DNA of 8,681 nucleotides, from positions 1 to 8,681 of the forward strand of contig JAEEUX010000095.1 in the NCBI GenBank assembly GCA_016290695.1. Reading direction: 5' to 3'. The notes beneath the pieces were generated by a model. It did no database searches. It worked only from the letters and a program-made list of their open reading frames with translations, and was not told the origin of the DNA. Below are positions 1 through 5,633 of the stretch, piece after piece (the stretch's first letter is position 1; each line of letters opens with the position of its first letter). A program made the position numbers and the translations under genes. The stretch comes from Oscillospiraceae bacterium (GTDB lineage: Bacteria > Bacillota > Clostridia > Oscillospirales > Oscillospiraceae).

Positions 1-1
1 G

Positions 2-1243
2 GAGAAACTCAAAGCCCCCGGCGCCGCACCTTCAAAGGATATTAAGGCTGCGGATGAGAAAAACGAAGCGATTGATCCCGAAGCAGAAGAAAAAACCGAA
101 CACGAGGACGGAGACGTTCTCGCGATACAGGCAATGATTGAGCTCGTCCAGCTCACGGCAAAAGCCGAGGGCGCAGCGGACACGGCAGGCCCTGAGGCCG
201 CCGGTGCAGCAGACGCCGCGAAGCCTGAAATCGCTCCCGTTTCCGGCATAGCCCGGGCAGACGCCGCTGCCGAAATATCTGGCGCGGCAATGCATGAAGC
301 AAGCCTGGCAGACGAAAACCCAACCCCCGTGCCGACGGAGCCCTCCCAGACTCCCGAGGCGGAAATGAATATCCCGGCCGCAGAAGACAGCGGCAGCCTG
401 AAAGACTTCATTTCCGAAGTGAACGCCGCCCTTGAAAAAGCGAAAGACGCGGCGCAGTCCTCCGAGGATGCTGCTCCCACAGCCGTTCGCGAGGAAAAAC
501 CGAGCTTTGAAAAGAAAACAGAAATAACCCGACCGGAGGATGAAGTCGGCGAAGCCGCAGCAGGCGAAGAAGACACCCTCGGGAAAATCGCTCCCGAAGC
601 CAAATCAGACGCCGAAGCGCAGACGGATACGAAGTCCGGCGCGGAGATGGGCGCCGCGGACGAAGCCGGCGAACGCCGCCGCGTTTCCACGGACCCGGCG
701 GAAAACCACTTCACGATAAACCATTTCAGAAGCAACACGGCAAACGAAGTTGCCGCTCCGCAGCAAAACGAACAGCTCGCGAAAGCCCTCGAAACGGCGA
801 TGACGCGCTTTACAGACGATCTTCGCTCGGTGAACGCCTCGGGCAACACCGTTACCATCGCGCTTGACCCGGAGGAGCTCGGCTCCGTTTCCATAACTCT
901 CGTTACGGAAAATAACGCCCTCACGGCGAAAATAATCACCGACAACAAGGAAGCCGCGACCATGCTTTCCGAGCAGATACAGCAGTTCGTAGACAGTATG
1001 GCGGAAAAGGGCGTGACCGTTGAAAAAACGGAGGTCGTCTACAGCCAGACGGGCCAAAGCGGTCAGGGCCTCGGCGAAGGCAGGCGCGAAGCGGATGCCC
1101 GGAACGGCCGCGAAAACAATTATTTCTTCTTTGCAAACGATGAACGCGCTGATACCGAGGTTTCCTTCGTGGGGCTCAGAGACGTTTACGAAGCCGCGGC
1201 GCGGTATTACGAAGAAGCCGCTCCTGTAGATTATAAGGTTTAG
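2..1243 (+). CDS. fliK: Flagellar hook-length control protein FliK (5' end missing)
   Basis: FliK is the exported ruler that measures the hook and switches the flagellar export gate from hook to filament substrates. The reading frame is open from base 2 without a start, so the true N-terminus lies outside; 413 residues are visible. An ATG at 134 is in frame but has no ribosome binding site and is probably internal. The first two thirds (to about base 800) is an Ala/Glu/Asp-rich, low-complexity stretch typical of the disordered FliK ruler. The conserved C-terminal hook-control domain covers roughly bases 810-1050, with the hallmark LDPEELGSVSITL near 864 followed by a helical part ending in EKGVTVEKTEVV. 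A short charged tail follows. It ends in TAG, 11 nt before flgD. Identity rests on that domain and on lying just ahead of flgD; the ruler part alone would not be recognisable. Confidence 0.93.
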   Translation, partial: EKLKAPGAAPSKDIKAADEKNEAIDPEAEEKTEHEDGDVLAIQAMIELVQLTAKAEGAADTAGPEAAGAADAAKPEIAPVSGIARADAAAEISGAAMHEASLADENPTPVPTEPSQTPEAEMNIPAAEDSGSLKDFISEVNAALEKAKDAAQSSEDAAPTAVREEKPSFEKKTEITRPEDEVGEAAAGEEDTLGKIAPEAKSDAEAQTDTKSGAEMGAADEAGERRRVSTDPAENHFTINHFRSNTANEVAAPQQNEQLAKALETAMTRFTDDLRSVNASGNTVTIALDPEELGSVSITLVTENNALTAKIITDNKEAATMLSEQIQQFVDSMAEKGVTVEKTEVVYSQTGQSGQGLGEGRREADARNGRENNYFFFANDERADTEVSFVGLRDVYEAAARYYEEAAPVDYKV

Positions 1244-1254
1244 GGGGAACAGTA

Positions 1255-1842
1255 ATGGATGCTATTCAATCTTCCGCCGACTTGCATTTTGTATCAAATG
1301 AAGGCGGCTCCAAGAGGAAAAACGGAGGCGTTGAGGTAAATACCGATACCTTCCTCCAGCTCCTCGTAGCTCAGCTCCAGTACCAGGACCCTCTCGAGCC
1401 TCAGTCGGATACGGACTTTGTCGCCCAGCTTGCTCAGCTCTCCTCGCTTGAGCAGCTGCAGAGCGTGAACTCGTCCCTTTCCGTGAGTCAGGCTTCGAGC
1501 TTCATCGGGAAAAATATACTTGCCGAAATCCTGAACCCCGATACCGGCGTTACCGAAGTTTATACCGGCATAGTGGACAGCATTTTTATGAAAAACGGCA
1601 AGGCCTTCTGCGTCGTCGGCGATACGGCAATCAGCGTAGACGATATCTCCCTCGTCGCGGGGAAGGACGCGGTTGACGCCGCAATCAACAATTCGGACGT
1701 TACAGCTTCAACAAGCGATAAGGCGGAGGACTCGGAGGTCCAAACAAGCACGGAAGCGAACGAAGGCACGGATGCCGGGGCGAGCACGGATGCAGAAGGG
1801 GGCACGGAGGCCCTGCCGGAAACTGAGCCTGAACAAGAGTAA
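1255..1842 (+). CDS. flgD: Flagellar hook-capping / hook assembly scaffold protein FlgD
   Basis: FlgD is the exported cap on which hook subunits (FlgE) polymerise; it is discarded later. The 195-residue product has the conserved N-terminal FlgD segment at residues 30-75 (FLQLLVAQLQYQDPLEP, then DFVAQLAQLSSLEQLQSVN). A short beta-rich, tudor-like part follows at about 82-136 (SFIGKNILAEI ... DDISLVAG), as in Gram-positive FlgD; the larger FnIII-type domain of enteric FlgD is absent. From about residue 148 the protein ends in a Thr/Ser/Glu/Asp/Ala-rich acidic tail without predicted structure, which is not part of the family core. The ATG is preceded by AGGGGGA at 1242-1248. It sits 11 nt after fliK, so translation is probably linked to it. 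Assignment is firm; the role of the tail is unknown. Confidence 0.95.
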   Translation: MDAIQSSADLHFVSNEGGSKRKNGGVEVNTDTFLQLLVAQLQYQDPLEPQSDTDFVAQLAQLSSLEQLQSVNSSLSVSQASSFIGKNILAEILNPDTGVTEVYTGIVDSIFMKNGKAFCVVGDTAISVDDISLVAGKDAVDAAINNSDVTASTSDKAEDSEVQTSTEANEGTDAGASTDAEGGTEALPETEPEQE

Positions 1843-1949
1843 ATATACGCCTTAGTTGAATCTCACAGCAAAAAATATAAATTATTTTTTAAAAACGCTA
1901 ATTTTTCCGAAAAAAATGACGAAAAAATATAGATAGGAGATATATAATT
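1843..1949 (+). promoter_or_regulatory. AT-rich flgD-flgE gap with RBS and a weak promoter-like sequence
   Basis: This 107-nt gap is far richer in A and T than the genes on either side. A weak sigma-A-like pair is visible: TTGAAT at 1856-1861 with TAAATT at 1878-1883 (spacer 16) or TATAAA at 1876-1881 (spacer 14). Both are poor matches in an A/T-rich tract, so chance is a real possibility. Only AT-only inverted repeats are present (for example ATTTTT/AAAAAT around 1901-1918), and none looks like a terminator. The clear signal is the flgE ribosome binding site AGGAGA at 1935-1940. I infer an internal promoter or a translation-enhancing leader for the highly expressed hook gene. Confidence 0.3.
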
Positions 1950-2837
1950 ATGATGCGTTCATTATTCTCCGGTGTTTCCGGACTTAAAACCCATCAGACC
2001 GCGATGGACGTTATCGGCAACAATATCGCAAACGTTAATACCACTGCCTTCAAAGCGGGCCGTGTTACATTTAAAGACCTTGTCAGCCAGACCATCAGCG
2101 AAGCCACTTCTCCGAACGGGAACCTCGGCGGACGCAACTCCATGCAGGTTGGTCTCGGCGTCGCTCTTTCAGCCATAACCACCGACATCACCGAAGGCAG
2201 CGCGCAGAACACGGAAATGCCGCTCGACTTCAGAATAGTCGGAGAGGGCTATTTCGTCATCCTCAATCCCGACGGCCAGTCCTACAGCTATACGAGAAAC
2301 GGCAACTTCGCCGTCGATTCTCAGGGCTATCTCGTTACCCAGCAGGGCAACTACGTTCTCGGCGTCGTGAACAGAAACAATAACGACATCGTGAACAAGA
2401 CCGAAGACGCTACGAATCTCGAAAAAATCCAAATCACCGGAAGCATCAACCGCAATATCGGCGGCACAGCGAAAAACACCAAGTTCTCCGATTACGCGAT
2501 AGATGCTTACGGCGTCGTCACCGCGATGGCGGAGGACGACGGCAAGGTATACGATATGGCGCGCCTCGTTCTCGCCACCTTCCCCAATGCCGCCGGTCTC
2601 GACAAGATGGGCAGCAACCTTTACGAGCAGAGCTCCAACAGCGGAATTGCCAGCATAAACTTCGCCGGCAATGCAAACCGCGGCGAGCTCCAGTCCGGAC
2701 AGCTCGAAATGTCCAACGTCCAGCTCTCCACCGAGCTTACGAACATGATTATCATTCAGCGCGGCTTCCAGGCCAACTCCCGTATCATCACCACCTCCGA
2801 TACCATGCTCGAAGAGCTTGTAAACCTCAAGAGATAA
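1950..2837 (+). CDS. flgE: Flagellar hook protein FlgE
   Basis: FlgE is the structural subunit of the hook, the flexible joint between rod and filament, exported through the flagellar type III apparatus. The 295-residue product has the N-terminal rod/hook signature (SLFSGVSGLKTHQTAMDVIG, then NNIANVNTTAFKAGRVTF at residues 24-41), the central GEGYFVI and YTRNGNF motifs (about 99-120), and the C-terminal helix QRGFQANSRIITTSDTMLEE. At this length it resembles the short Bacillus hook protein and lacks the extra outer domains of enteric FlgE (about 400 residues). Being next to fliK and flgD argues for the hook rather than the rod proteins FlgF/FlgG, which share the same ends. Two adjacent ATG codons (1950 and 1953) are possible starts; AGGAGA at 1935-1940 suits 1950 slightly better (9 nt). 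It ends in tandem stops TAATAG. Confidence 0.94.
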   Translation: MMRSLFSGVSGLKTHQTAMDVIGNNIANVNTTAFKAGRVTFKDLVSQTISEATSPNGNLGGRNSMQVGLGVALSAITTDITEGSAQNTEMPLDFRIVGEGYFVILNPDGQSYSYTRNGNFAVDSQGYLVTQQGNYVLGVVNRNNNDIVNKTEDATNLEKIQITGSINRNIGGTAKNTKFSDYAIDAYGVVTAMAEDDGKVYDMARLVLATFPNAAGLDKMGSNLYEQSSNSGIASINFAGNANRGELQSGQLEMSNVQLSTELTNMIIIQRGFQANSRIITTSDTMLEELVNLKR

Positions 2838-2877
2838 TAGCATAGTATCTGTGAACGGATTTATCGGGCCTTTATTT

Positions 2878-2893
2878 TGAGGTAATTCATTTG
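2878..2893 (+). promoter_or_regulatory. Ribosome binding site fixing a TTG start for flbD
   Basis: TGAGGT at 2878-2883 lies 7 nt before a TTG codon at 2891. No ATG or GTG in frame lies near, and the protein read from TTG begins exactly as the FlbD family does (MIELTRL). The site therefore decides the start and shows a non-ATG initiation codon, which may keep this regulator at low level. The rest of the 53-nt flgE-flbD gap shows no promoter or hairpin that I can support. Confidence 0.75.
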
Positions 2894-3133
2894 ATAGAAC
2901 TTACCAGACTTACAAAAAGAAAAACAGAAAAAATATGGGTCAATGAAAATCTTATCGAATTTATGGAGGAAACTCCTGATACCGTCCTTTCAATGGCGAC
3001 GGGAAGAAAGATCGTAGTTGCCGAAACTGCGGAAGCGGTGGCTCAAATGGCGAGAGAAAACGGCTGCGCCATAAGAGCCTCCGCTGCCGCGTCGTCTCCG
3101 AAGCTTATGGAGCCGGAAGATGAAGAAGAGTAG
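2891..3133 (+). CDS. flbD: FlbD / SwrD family small flagellar protein
   Basis: This is a small cytosolic protein found in the fla/che operons of Gram-positive bacteria. In Bacillus subtilis the homologue SwrD is known to raise flagellar power, probably through the stators. It must not be confused with the unrelated Caulobacter FlbD regulator. The 80-residue product matches the family core at residues 1-50: MIELTRL, then NENLIEFMEETPDTVLSMATG and KIVVAETAEAV. Family members are usually 60-80 residues, so the last 20 residues (Ala/Ser, then an acidic PEDEEE end) are a variable tail. Translation starts at TTG. It lies directly before motA, which suits a role in stator function. The frame stays open for 45 codons beyond the TAG stop (see findings). 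Confidence 0.9.
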   Translation: MIELTRLTKRKTEKIWVNENLIEFMEETPDTVLSMATGRKIVVAETAEAVAQMARENGCAIRASAAASSPKLMEPEDEEE

Positions 3134-3184
3134 TTCCTCTTTCCGTCTGCGGCACCGGAGAACGAAGAGCGGACGGAACAGGAA
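3134..3184 (+). other. Stable hairpin starting one base after the flbD stop codon
   Basis: Bases 3141-3150 (TTCCGTCTGC) pair with 3169-3178 (GCGGACGGAA): ten pairs, one of them G-U. An outer stem TTCCT (3134-3138) with AGGAA (3180-3184) extends it by five pairs across a 2x1 internal loop. The apical loop is 18 nt. There is no U-run after it, so it is not a standard intrinsic terminator. It may act as an mRNA 3'-end stabiliser or processing site between flbD and motA. The pairing is seen directly; the role is inferred. Confidence 0.6.
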
Positions 3185-3208
3185 AATTCCCAAAGAACGA
3201 GCGGCTTT

Positions 3209-3250
3209 CCCGCGGGAGCGGAGCCCCCTGCGTGCCGGACGGAGCCGGCA
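3209..3250 (+). other. GC-rich palindrome and hairpin in the motA leader
   Basis: The 8-base palindrome CCCGCGGG lies at 3209-3216. TGCCGG (3233-3238) pairs perfectly with CCGGCA (3245-3250) around a 6-nt loop. The second hairpin ends 14 nt before the motA ribosome binding site GGAG (3265-3268), itself 9 nt before the ATG. No U-run follows, so termination is unlikely. Together with the larger hairpin upstream, nearly the whole 144-nt flbD-motA gap can fold. Whether it modulates motA translation is unknown. Confidence 0.45.
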
Positions 3251-3277
3251 AATTCCTCAATGATGGAGTGACAGCTA

Positions 3278-4063
3278 ATGAATACAATTATAGGCATAGC
3301 CCTCGGCTTGGTATGCGTTCTCGCCAGTATTATGACGAGCGGCGAGCTCGGCTCCTTTATCGACGGCGCTTCTATCTTCATAGTCGTCGGCGGAACGATA
3401 TGCGCGGGCCTTGCATCCTTCTCGTTCGATGCGGTGAAGCAGACGATAGCTGCCATCTCGATAGCGCTGAAAAAGGAAAACAGCGACTATAATGAAGATA
3501 TCGAATACATAATCAAAATCGCGAACATCGCGAGAAAGGACGGACTTCTCGCTCTCGAAGAGCTTACCGAGGAGATGAAAGATCCTTTCCTTAAAAAAGC
3601 AATAATGCTCGTCGTGGACGGCTCAGACCCCGAGCTCATACAAAGCATACTCGAAACGGAGATAGACGCTACTAAAGCACGCCATTCGACTGTATGGAAC
3701 GTGCTGGACGGTATGGCAGGCTATGCTCCGGCTTTTGGTATGATAGGAACGCTCATCGGACTTATAAACATGCTCAAAAACCTCTCCGACATGAGCTCTC
3801 TCGGCCCGAACATGTCCGTCGCCCTCGTTACGACCTTCTACGGCTCGGCGATGGCCAACCTCGTTTTTAACCCTTTCTCAAAGCGCCTTAAAACCATAGG
3901 CAGCATAGAGTACACTCGCAAAGAGCTTGTCCTTGAGGGCGTTCTCGCCATTCAGAACGGTGAAAACCCGCGCGTTATCAAGGAAAAACTCAATTCCTTC
4001 CTCTCCAAGAAGGCTGTCGAGATTAACGAAAAGAAAAGCGATGAGAATAAAGGCGGCGAATAA
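3278..4063 (+). CDS. motA: Flagellar motor stator protein MotA (PomA-like)
   Basis: MotA is the inner-membrane stator subunit that, with MotB, conducts ions and pushes on FliG. The 261-residue product shows the four-helix layout: TM1 near 2-19, TM2 near 29-48, a large cytosolic loop with the conserved charged run ARKDGLLALEEL (85-96), TM3 near 146-168 with PAFGMIGTLIGL, and TM4 near 178-200 with MSVALVTTFYGS. Pro151, Thr158, Thr185 and Thr186 occupy the same places, even the same numbers, as the residues reported for sodium-driven Vibrio PomA. The segment GELGSFIDGASIFIVVGG is also PomA-like. I infer a sodium-type or MotP-like stator, not proven. The ATG has GGAG 9 nt upstream. A hairpin AGGCGG/CCGCCT (4051-4070) places the TAA stop in its loop. 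Confidence 0.95.
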   Translation: MNTIIGIALGLVCVLASIMTSGELGSFIDGASIFIVVGGTICAGLASFSFDAVKQTIAAISIALKKENSDYNEDIEYIIKIANIARKDGLLALEELTEEMKDPFLKKAIMLVVDGSDPELIQSILETEIDATKARHSTVWNVLDGMAGYAPAFGMIGTLIGLINMLKNLSDMSSLGPNMSVALVTTFYGSAMANLVFNPFSKRLKTIGSIEYTRKELVLEGVLAIQNGENPRVIKEKLNSFLSKKAVEINEKKSDENKGGE

Positions 4064-4109
4064 TCCGCCTCAGACCCGGCAAAACGTCAGATTTCAGATT
4101 GATATTTTC

Positions 4110-4140
4110 GACGGGACTTTGCCTCGGCAAAACACCCGTC
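4110..4140 (+). other. 12-bp hairpin between motA and motB
   Basis: GACGGG (4110-4115) pairs with CCCGTC (4135-4140), and inside it TTTGCC (4118-4123) with GGCAAA (4126-4131). The two are separated by a 2x3 internal loop, and the top closes as a CTCG tetraloop if the last C-G pair opens. All pairs are Watson-Crick. The following bases are TCTCGCG, not a T-run, so it is unlikely to terminate transcription; it fits a processing or stability element. Confidence 0.6.
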
Positions 4141-4164
4141 TCTCGCGCCAAATGGCTAAGGTGA

Positions 4165-4199
4165 GCCGGAAGCTGGAGCTTCTCATACGAGAACCCGGC
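4165..4199 (+). other. Possible compact three-way junction upstream of motB
   Basis: GCCGG (4165-4169) can pair with CCGGC (4195-4199). Between them lie AAGC-TGGA-GCTT (4170-4181) and CTC-ATAC-GAG (4182-4191), so two small hairpins fill the enclosed stretch almost completely. A competing fold, TTCTC-ATAC-GAGAA (4180-4193), exists. Stems are short and chance is possible. Confidence 0.3.
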
Positions 4200-4250
4200 G
4201 TGGCGAACCCCGTTTGAAGTAATTGAAACCAGGAAAGGAGCTGAAGAACC

Positions 4251-5045
4251 ATGGCAGGGAAAAAGAAAAGAAGCGAGCCGGAGGATAGCGGCGGCGGTTA
4301 TAACTGGATGGACACTTATGGCGACCTTGTTACGCTTCTGCTTTGCTTCTTCGTCCTCCTTTATTCCTTCTCAAGCGTTGACTCCGCAAAATGGGCGATG
4401 CTTCTCCAGGCGTTCACGGGCGAGACAGGTTCCTCTGTCGTTCACGCCTTCGACGTTAACTTCGTCAAGGAAAGCGCAATTTCCCCTGTTGACCCCATAG
4501 TCAACTACGAAAACCGAAACATCACCAACGACGAAGGCCCTGACGAGGGCGAAGCGAGCGAAGAAGAGATGTTCGTTATCGGCGAGACCTTTGACAATCT
4601 CTATGAGCGAATAGTCGAGTTTATCGAAGCGCACGGGCTTGAAAATGAAATGAGCGCCATGAGAACGGATTCCACCATAACCATCCGTTTCAGCGAAGCG
4701 CTCCTTTTCCATTCGGGCAGCGCCCAGCTCCTCCAAAGAAGTGATGAAATGCTCGGGATAATCGTTCAGCTCATTCAGGAAAACGTCCTGGCAATTTCCA
4801 ACATAACCATCGAGGGACATACGGATACCGACCCTATTAATACGGCGCAGTACCCGACAAACTGGGAGCTTTCCGCCGCGAGAGCCGTAAATACTCTCCG
4901 CAAGCTCCTCAGCTATGATGTTATCGATCCCACTTTGCTTACTGCTGCCGGCTGTGGAGAATATCGCCCTGTTGATACGAATGAAACCGCGGAGGGCAAG
5001 ATGCATAACCGCCGCGTTGACATAGTAATACAGAAAAAATCATGA
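4251..5045 (+). CDS. motB: Flagellar motor stator protein MotB (PomB-like)
   Basis: MotB plugs into the MotA ring, carries the ion-binding aspartate and anchors the stator to peptidoglycan. The 264-residue product has a basic, Gly-rich N-terminus, one membrane helix at about 22-42 (YGDLVTLLLCFFVLLYSF) with Asp25 as the expected ion-binding residue, and an acidic periplasmic linker (about 85-107, DEGPDEGEASEEE). The OmpA-like peptidoglycan-binding domain spans about 140-264: FHSGSAQL, then IEGHTDTDPI (187-196), NWELSAARA (204-212) and NRRVDI (253-258). The helix run CFFVLL-SFS is more like sodium-type PomB/MotS than enteric MotB, matching the PomA-like MotA beside it. The ATG has AAAGGAG 10 nt upstream. 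Length and domain order are normal for the family. Confidence 0.95.
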   Translation: MAGKKKRSEPEDSGGGYNWMDTYGDLVTLLLCFFVLLYSFSSVDSAKWAMLLQAFTGETGSSVVHAFDVNFVKESAISPVDPIVNYENRNITNDEGPDEGEASEEEMFVIGETFDNLYERIVEFIEAHGLENEMSAMRTDSTITIRFSEALLFHSGSAQLLQRSDEMLGIIVQLIQENVLAISNITIEGHTDTDPINTAQYPTNWELSAARAVNTLRKLLSYDVIDPTLLTAAGCGEYRPVDTNETAEGKMHNRRVDIVIQKKS

Positions 5046-5156
5046 TTCGGCGGCTTTCAACCCCGATTTTGACGTTCATACTTGTGCAGAATGCCTTAGT
5101 GAATAAGCTGTATTTGTACTCAAATGGAAAAAAATTAAAACATTTATAAAAATATA

Positions 5157-5184
5157 TTGACTGTAACTTATTATTTTCTATAAT
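5157..5184 (+). promoter_or_regulatory. Near-consensus sigma-A promoter for fliL-fliM-fliY-cheV
   Basis: TTGACT (5157-5162, five of six consensus bases) and TATAAT (5179-5184, perfect) are separated by 16 nt in the AT-rich motB-fliL gap (5046-5200). This is the best promoter in the window and faces fliL. Expected transcription starts lie near 5189-5191, leaving a leader of only about 10-18 nt before the fliL start. No convincing terminator was seen between motB and this site, so it is probably an internal promoter that adds to operon read-through. Confidence 0.8.
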
Positions 5185-5200
5185 TAAGATGTGGGAGTGA

Positions 5201-5617
5201 ATGCTCTTGAAAAACAAAAAGGTCCTGATAATTATAATTGCCGTGGTGCTTTTGGCGGCCATAGGCGGAGGAGCTTACTTTCTCTTCCTGCGCGGGGACG
5301 ATGCTCCGCCCCCGGAGGTGGTAGCTTATTACCCGCAGTCTGATTCGTTTATTACGAACGTAAACGAAAGCAGCAAACTCCTTAAAACCACCATAGTACT
5401 CGTGGCAAACACTGAGGAGCTTCAGCCCGTTCTTGACGCGAATCAGTTCGTCATCCGAAACGAGATATTGTTCATCCTTCGCGGGCTTACCGAGACGGAC
5501 GTTAAGGATACCGAGGTTGAAACCAAGCTCGGGAACGCTATCGTAACGAGGCTGAACGAAGTTTTGGAAATAGAAAACATAAAGTCGGTCCTGTTTACGG
5601 ATTTTGTAATGCAGTAA
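5201..5617 (+). CDS. fliL: Flagellar basal body-associated protein FliL
   Basis: FliL is a single-pass membrane protein that rings or supports the stator units near the basal body and helps them engage under load. The 138-residue product has a Lys-rich start (KNKK), one hydrophobic helix at about 8-30 (VLIIIIAVVLLAAIGGGAYF), a short Pro/acidic linker, and the conserved periplasmic domain at about 47-138: FITNVNESSKLLKTTIVL, IRNEILFILRGLT and the family ending VLFTDFVMQ. Start choice is open. ATG at 5201 lies only 3 nt after GGGAG (5193-5197), whereas TTG at 5207 lies 9 nt after it and would begin MKNKK. Directly behind motAB and the sigma-A promoter, it opens the switch part of the operon. 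Its last codons overlap a sigma-28-like site. Confidence 0.93.
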   Translation: MLLKNKKVLIIIIAVVLLAAIGGGAYFLFLRGDDAPPPEVVAYYPQSDSFITNVNESSKLLKTTIVLVANTEELQPVLDANQFVIRNEILFILRGLTETDVKDTEVETKLGNAIVTRLNEVLEIENIKSVLFTDFVMQ

Positions 5618-5633
5618 ACGGAACAGCCGATAA
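5607..5633 (+). promoter_or_regulatory. Sigma-28 (FliA/SigD)-like promoter upstream of fliM
   Basis: GCCGATAA (5626-5633) is the exact flagellar sigma-28 -10 consensus, and TAAT (5607-5610) lies 15 nt before it, matching the -35 TAAA at three of four bases with the usual spacing. It overlaps the end of fliL and faces fliM, 86 nt ahead. Caution: GCCGATAA also occurs twice on the other strand inside genes (2011-2018 and 4576-4583), and the first also has a three-of-four -35, so chance is not excluded. Confidence 0.4.

Larger units (their letters stand above)
4064..4250 (+). other. Structured 187-nt motA-motB gap
   Basis: No convincing gene lies here. A frame overlapping motA runs to 4217, but it has no start signal and no family resemblance. 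The gap holds a tandem CAGATT (4088-4093, 4095-4100), a direct repeat CGGCAAAAC (4077-4085, 4125-4133), a strong hairpin at 4110-4140, and a possible three-way fold at 4165-4199. The motB ribosome binding site AAAGGAG is at 4234-4240, 10 nt before the ATG. motA and motB are usually nearly contiguous, so such a long structured gap is unusual. It could be a dispersed intergenic repeat or an RNA element that sets the MotA:MotB ratio; both are inference. Confidence 0.5.

Noticed and set aside
605..1057. Reverse-strand open frame opposite fliK
   Set aside because: Basic, Arg-rich translation typical of the antisense of an Ala/Glu-rich gene; no supporting signal.
2011..2018. Reverse-strand GCCGATAA (sigma-28 -10) inside flgE, with GTTA rather than TTTA at -35 spacing; another at 4576-4583
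   Set aside because: Both fall in conserved Val-Ile-Gly codons and point against all genes, so they are taken as chance; they lower confidence in the site before fliM.
2169..2843. Long reverse-strand open frame (224 codons) opposite flgE
   Set aside because: It lies wholly over flgE, has no ribosome binding site or recognisable domain, and arises from the codon pattern of the real gene.
3927..4217. 96-codon + strand frame running from inside motA into the motA-motB gap
   Set aside because: Starts within motA in another frame with no ribosome binding site, and is Arg-rich in its motA part. Its last part crosses the structured gap, which is better read as RNA or repeat structure.
4371..5006. 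Reverse-strand open frame (211 codons) opposite motB
   Set aside because: A shadow of motB; no start signal and no family resemblance.
5112..5125. ATTTG-TACT-CAAAT hairpin as a motB terminator
   Set aside because: Only five mostly A-T pairs and no following T-run; too weak to end transcription.
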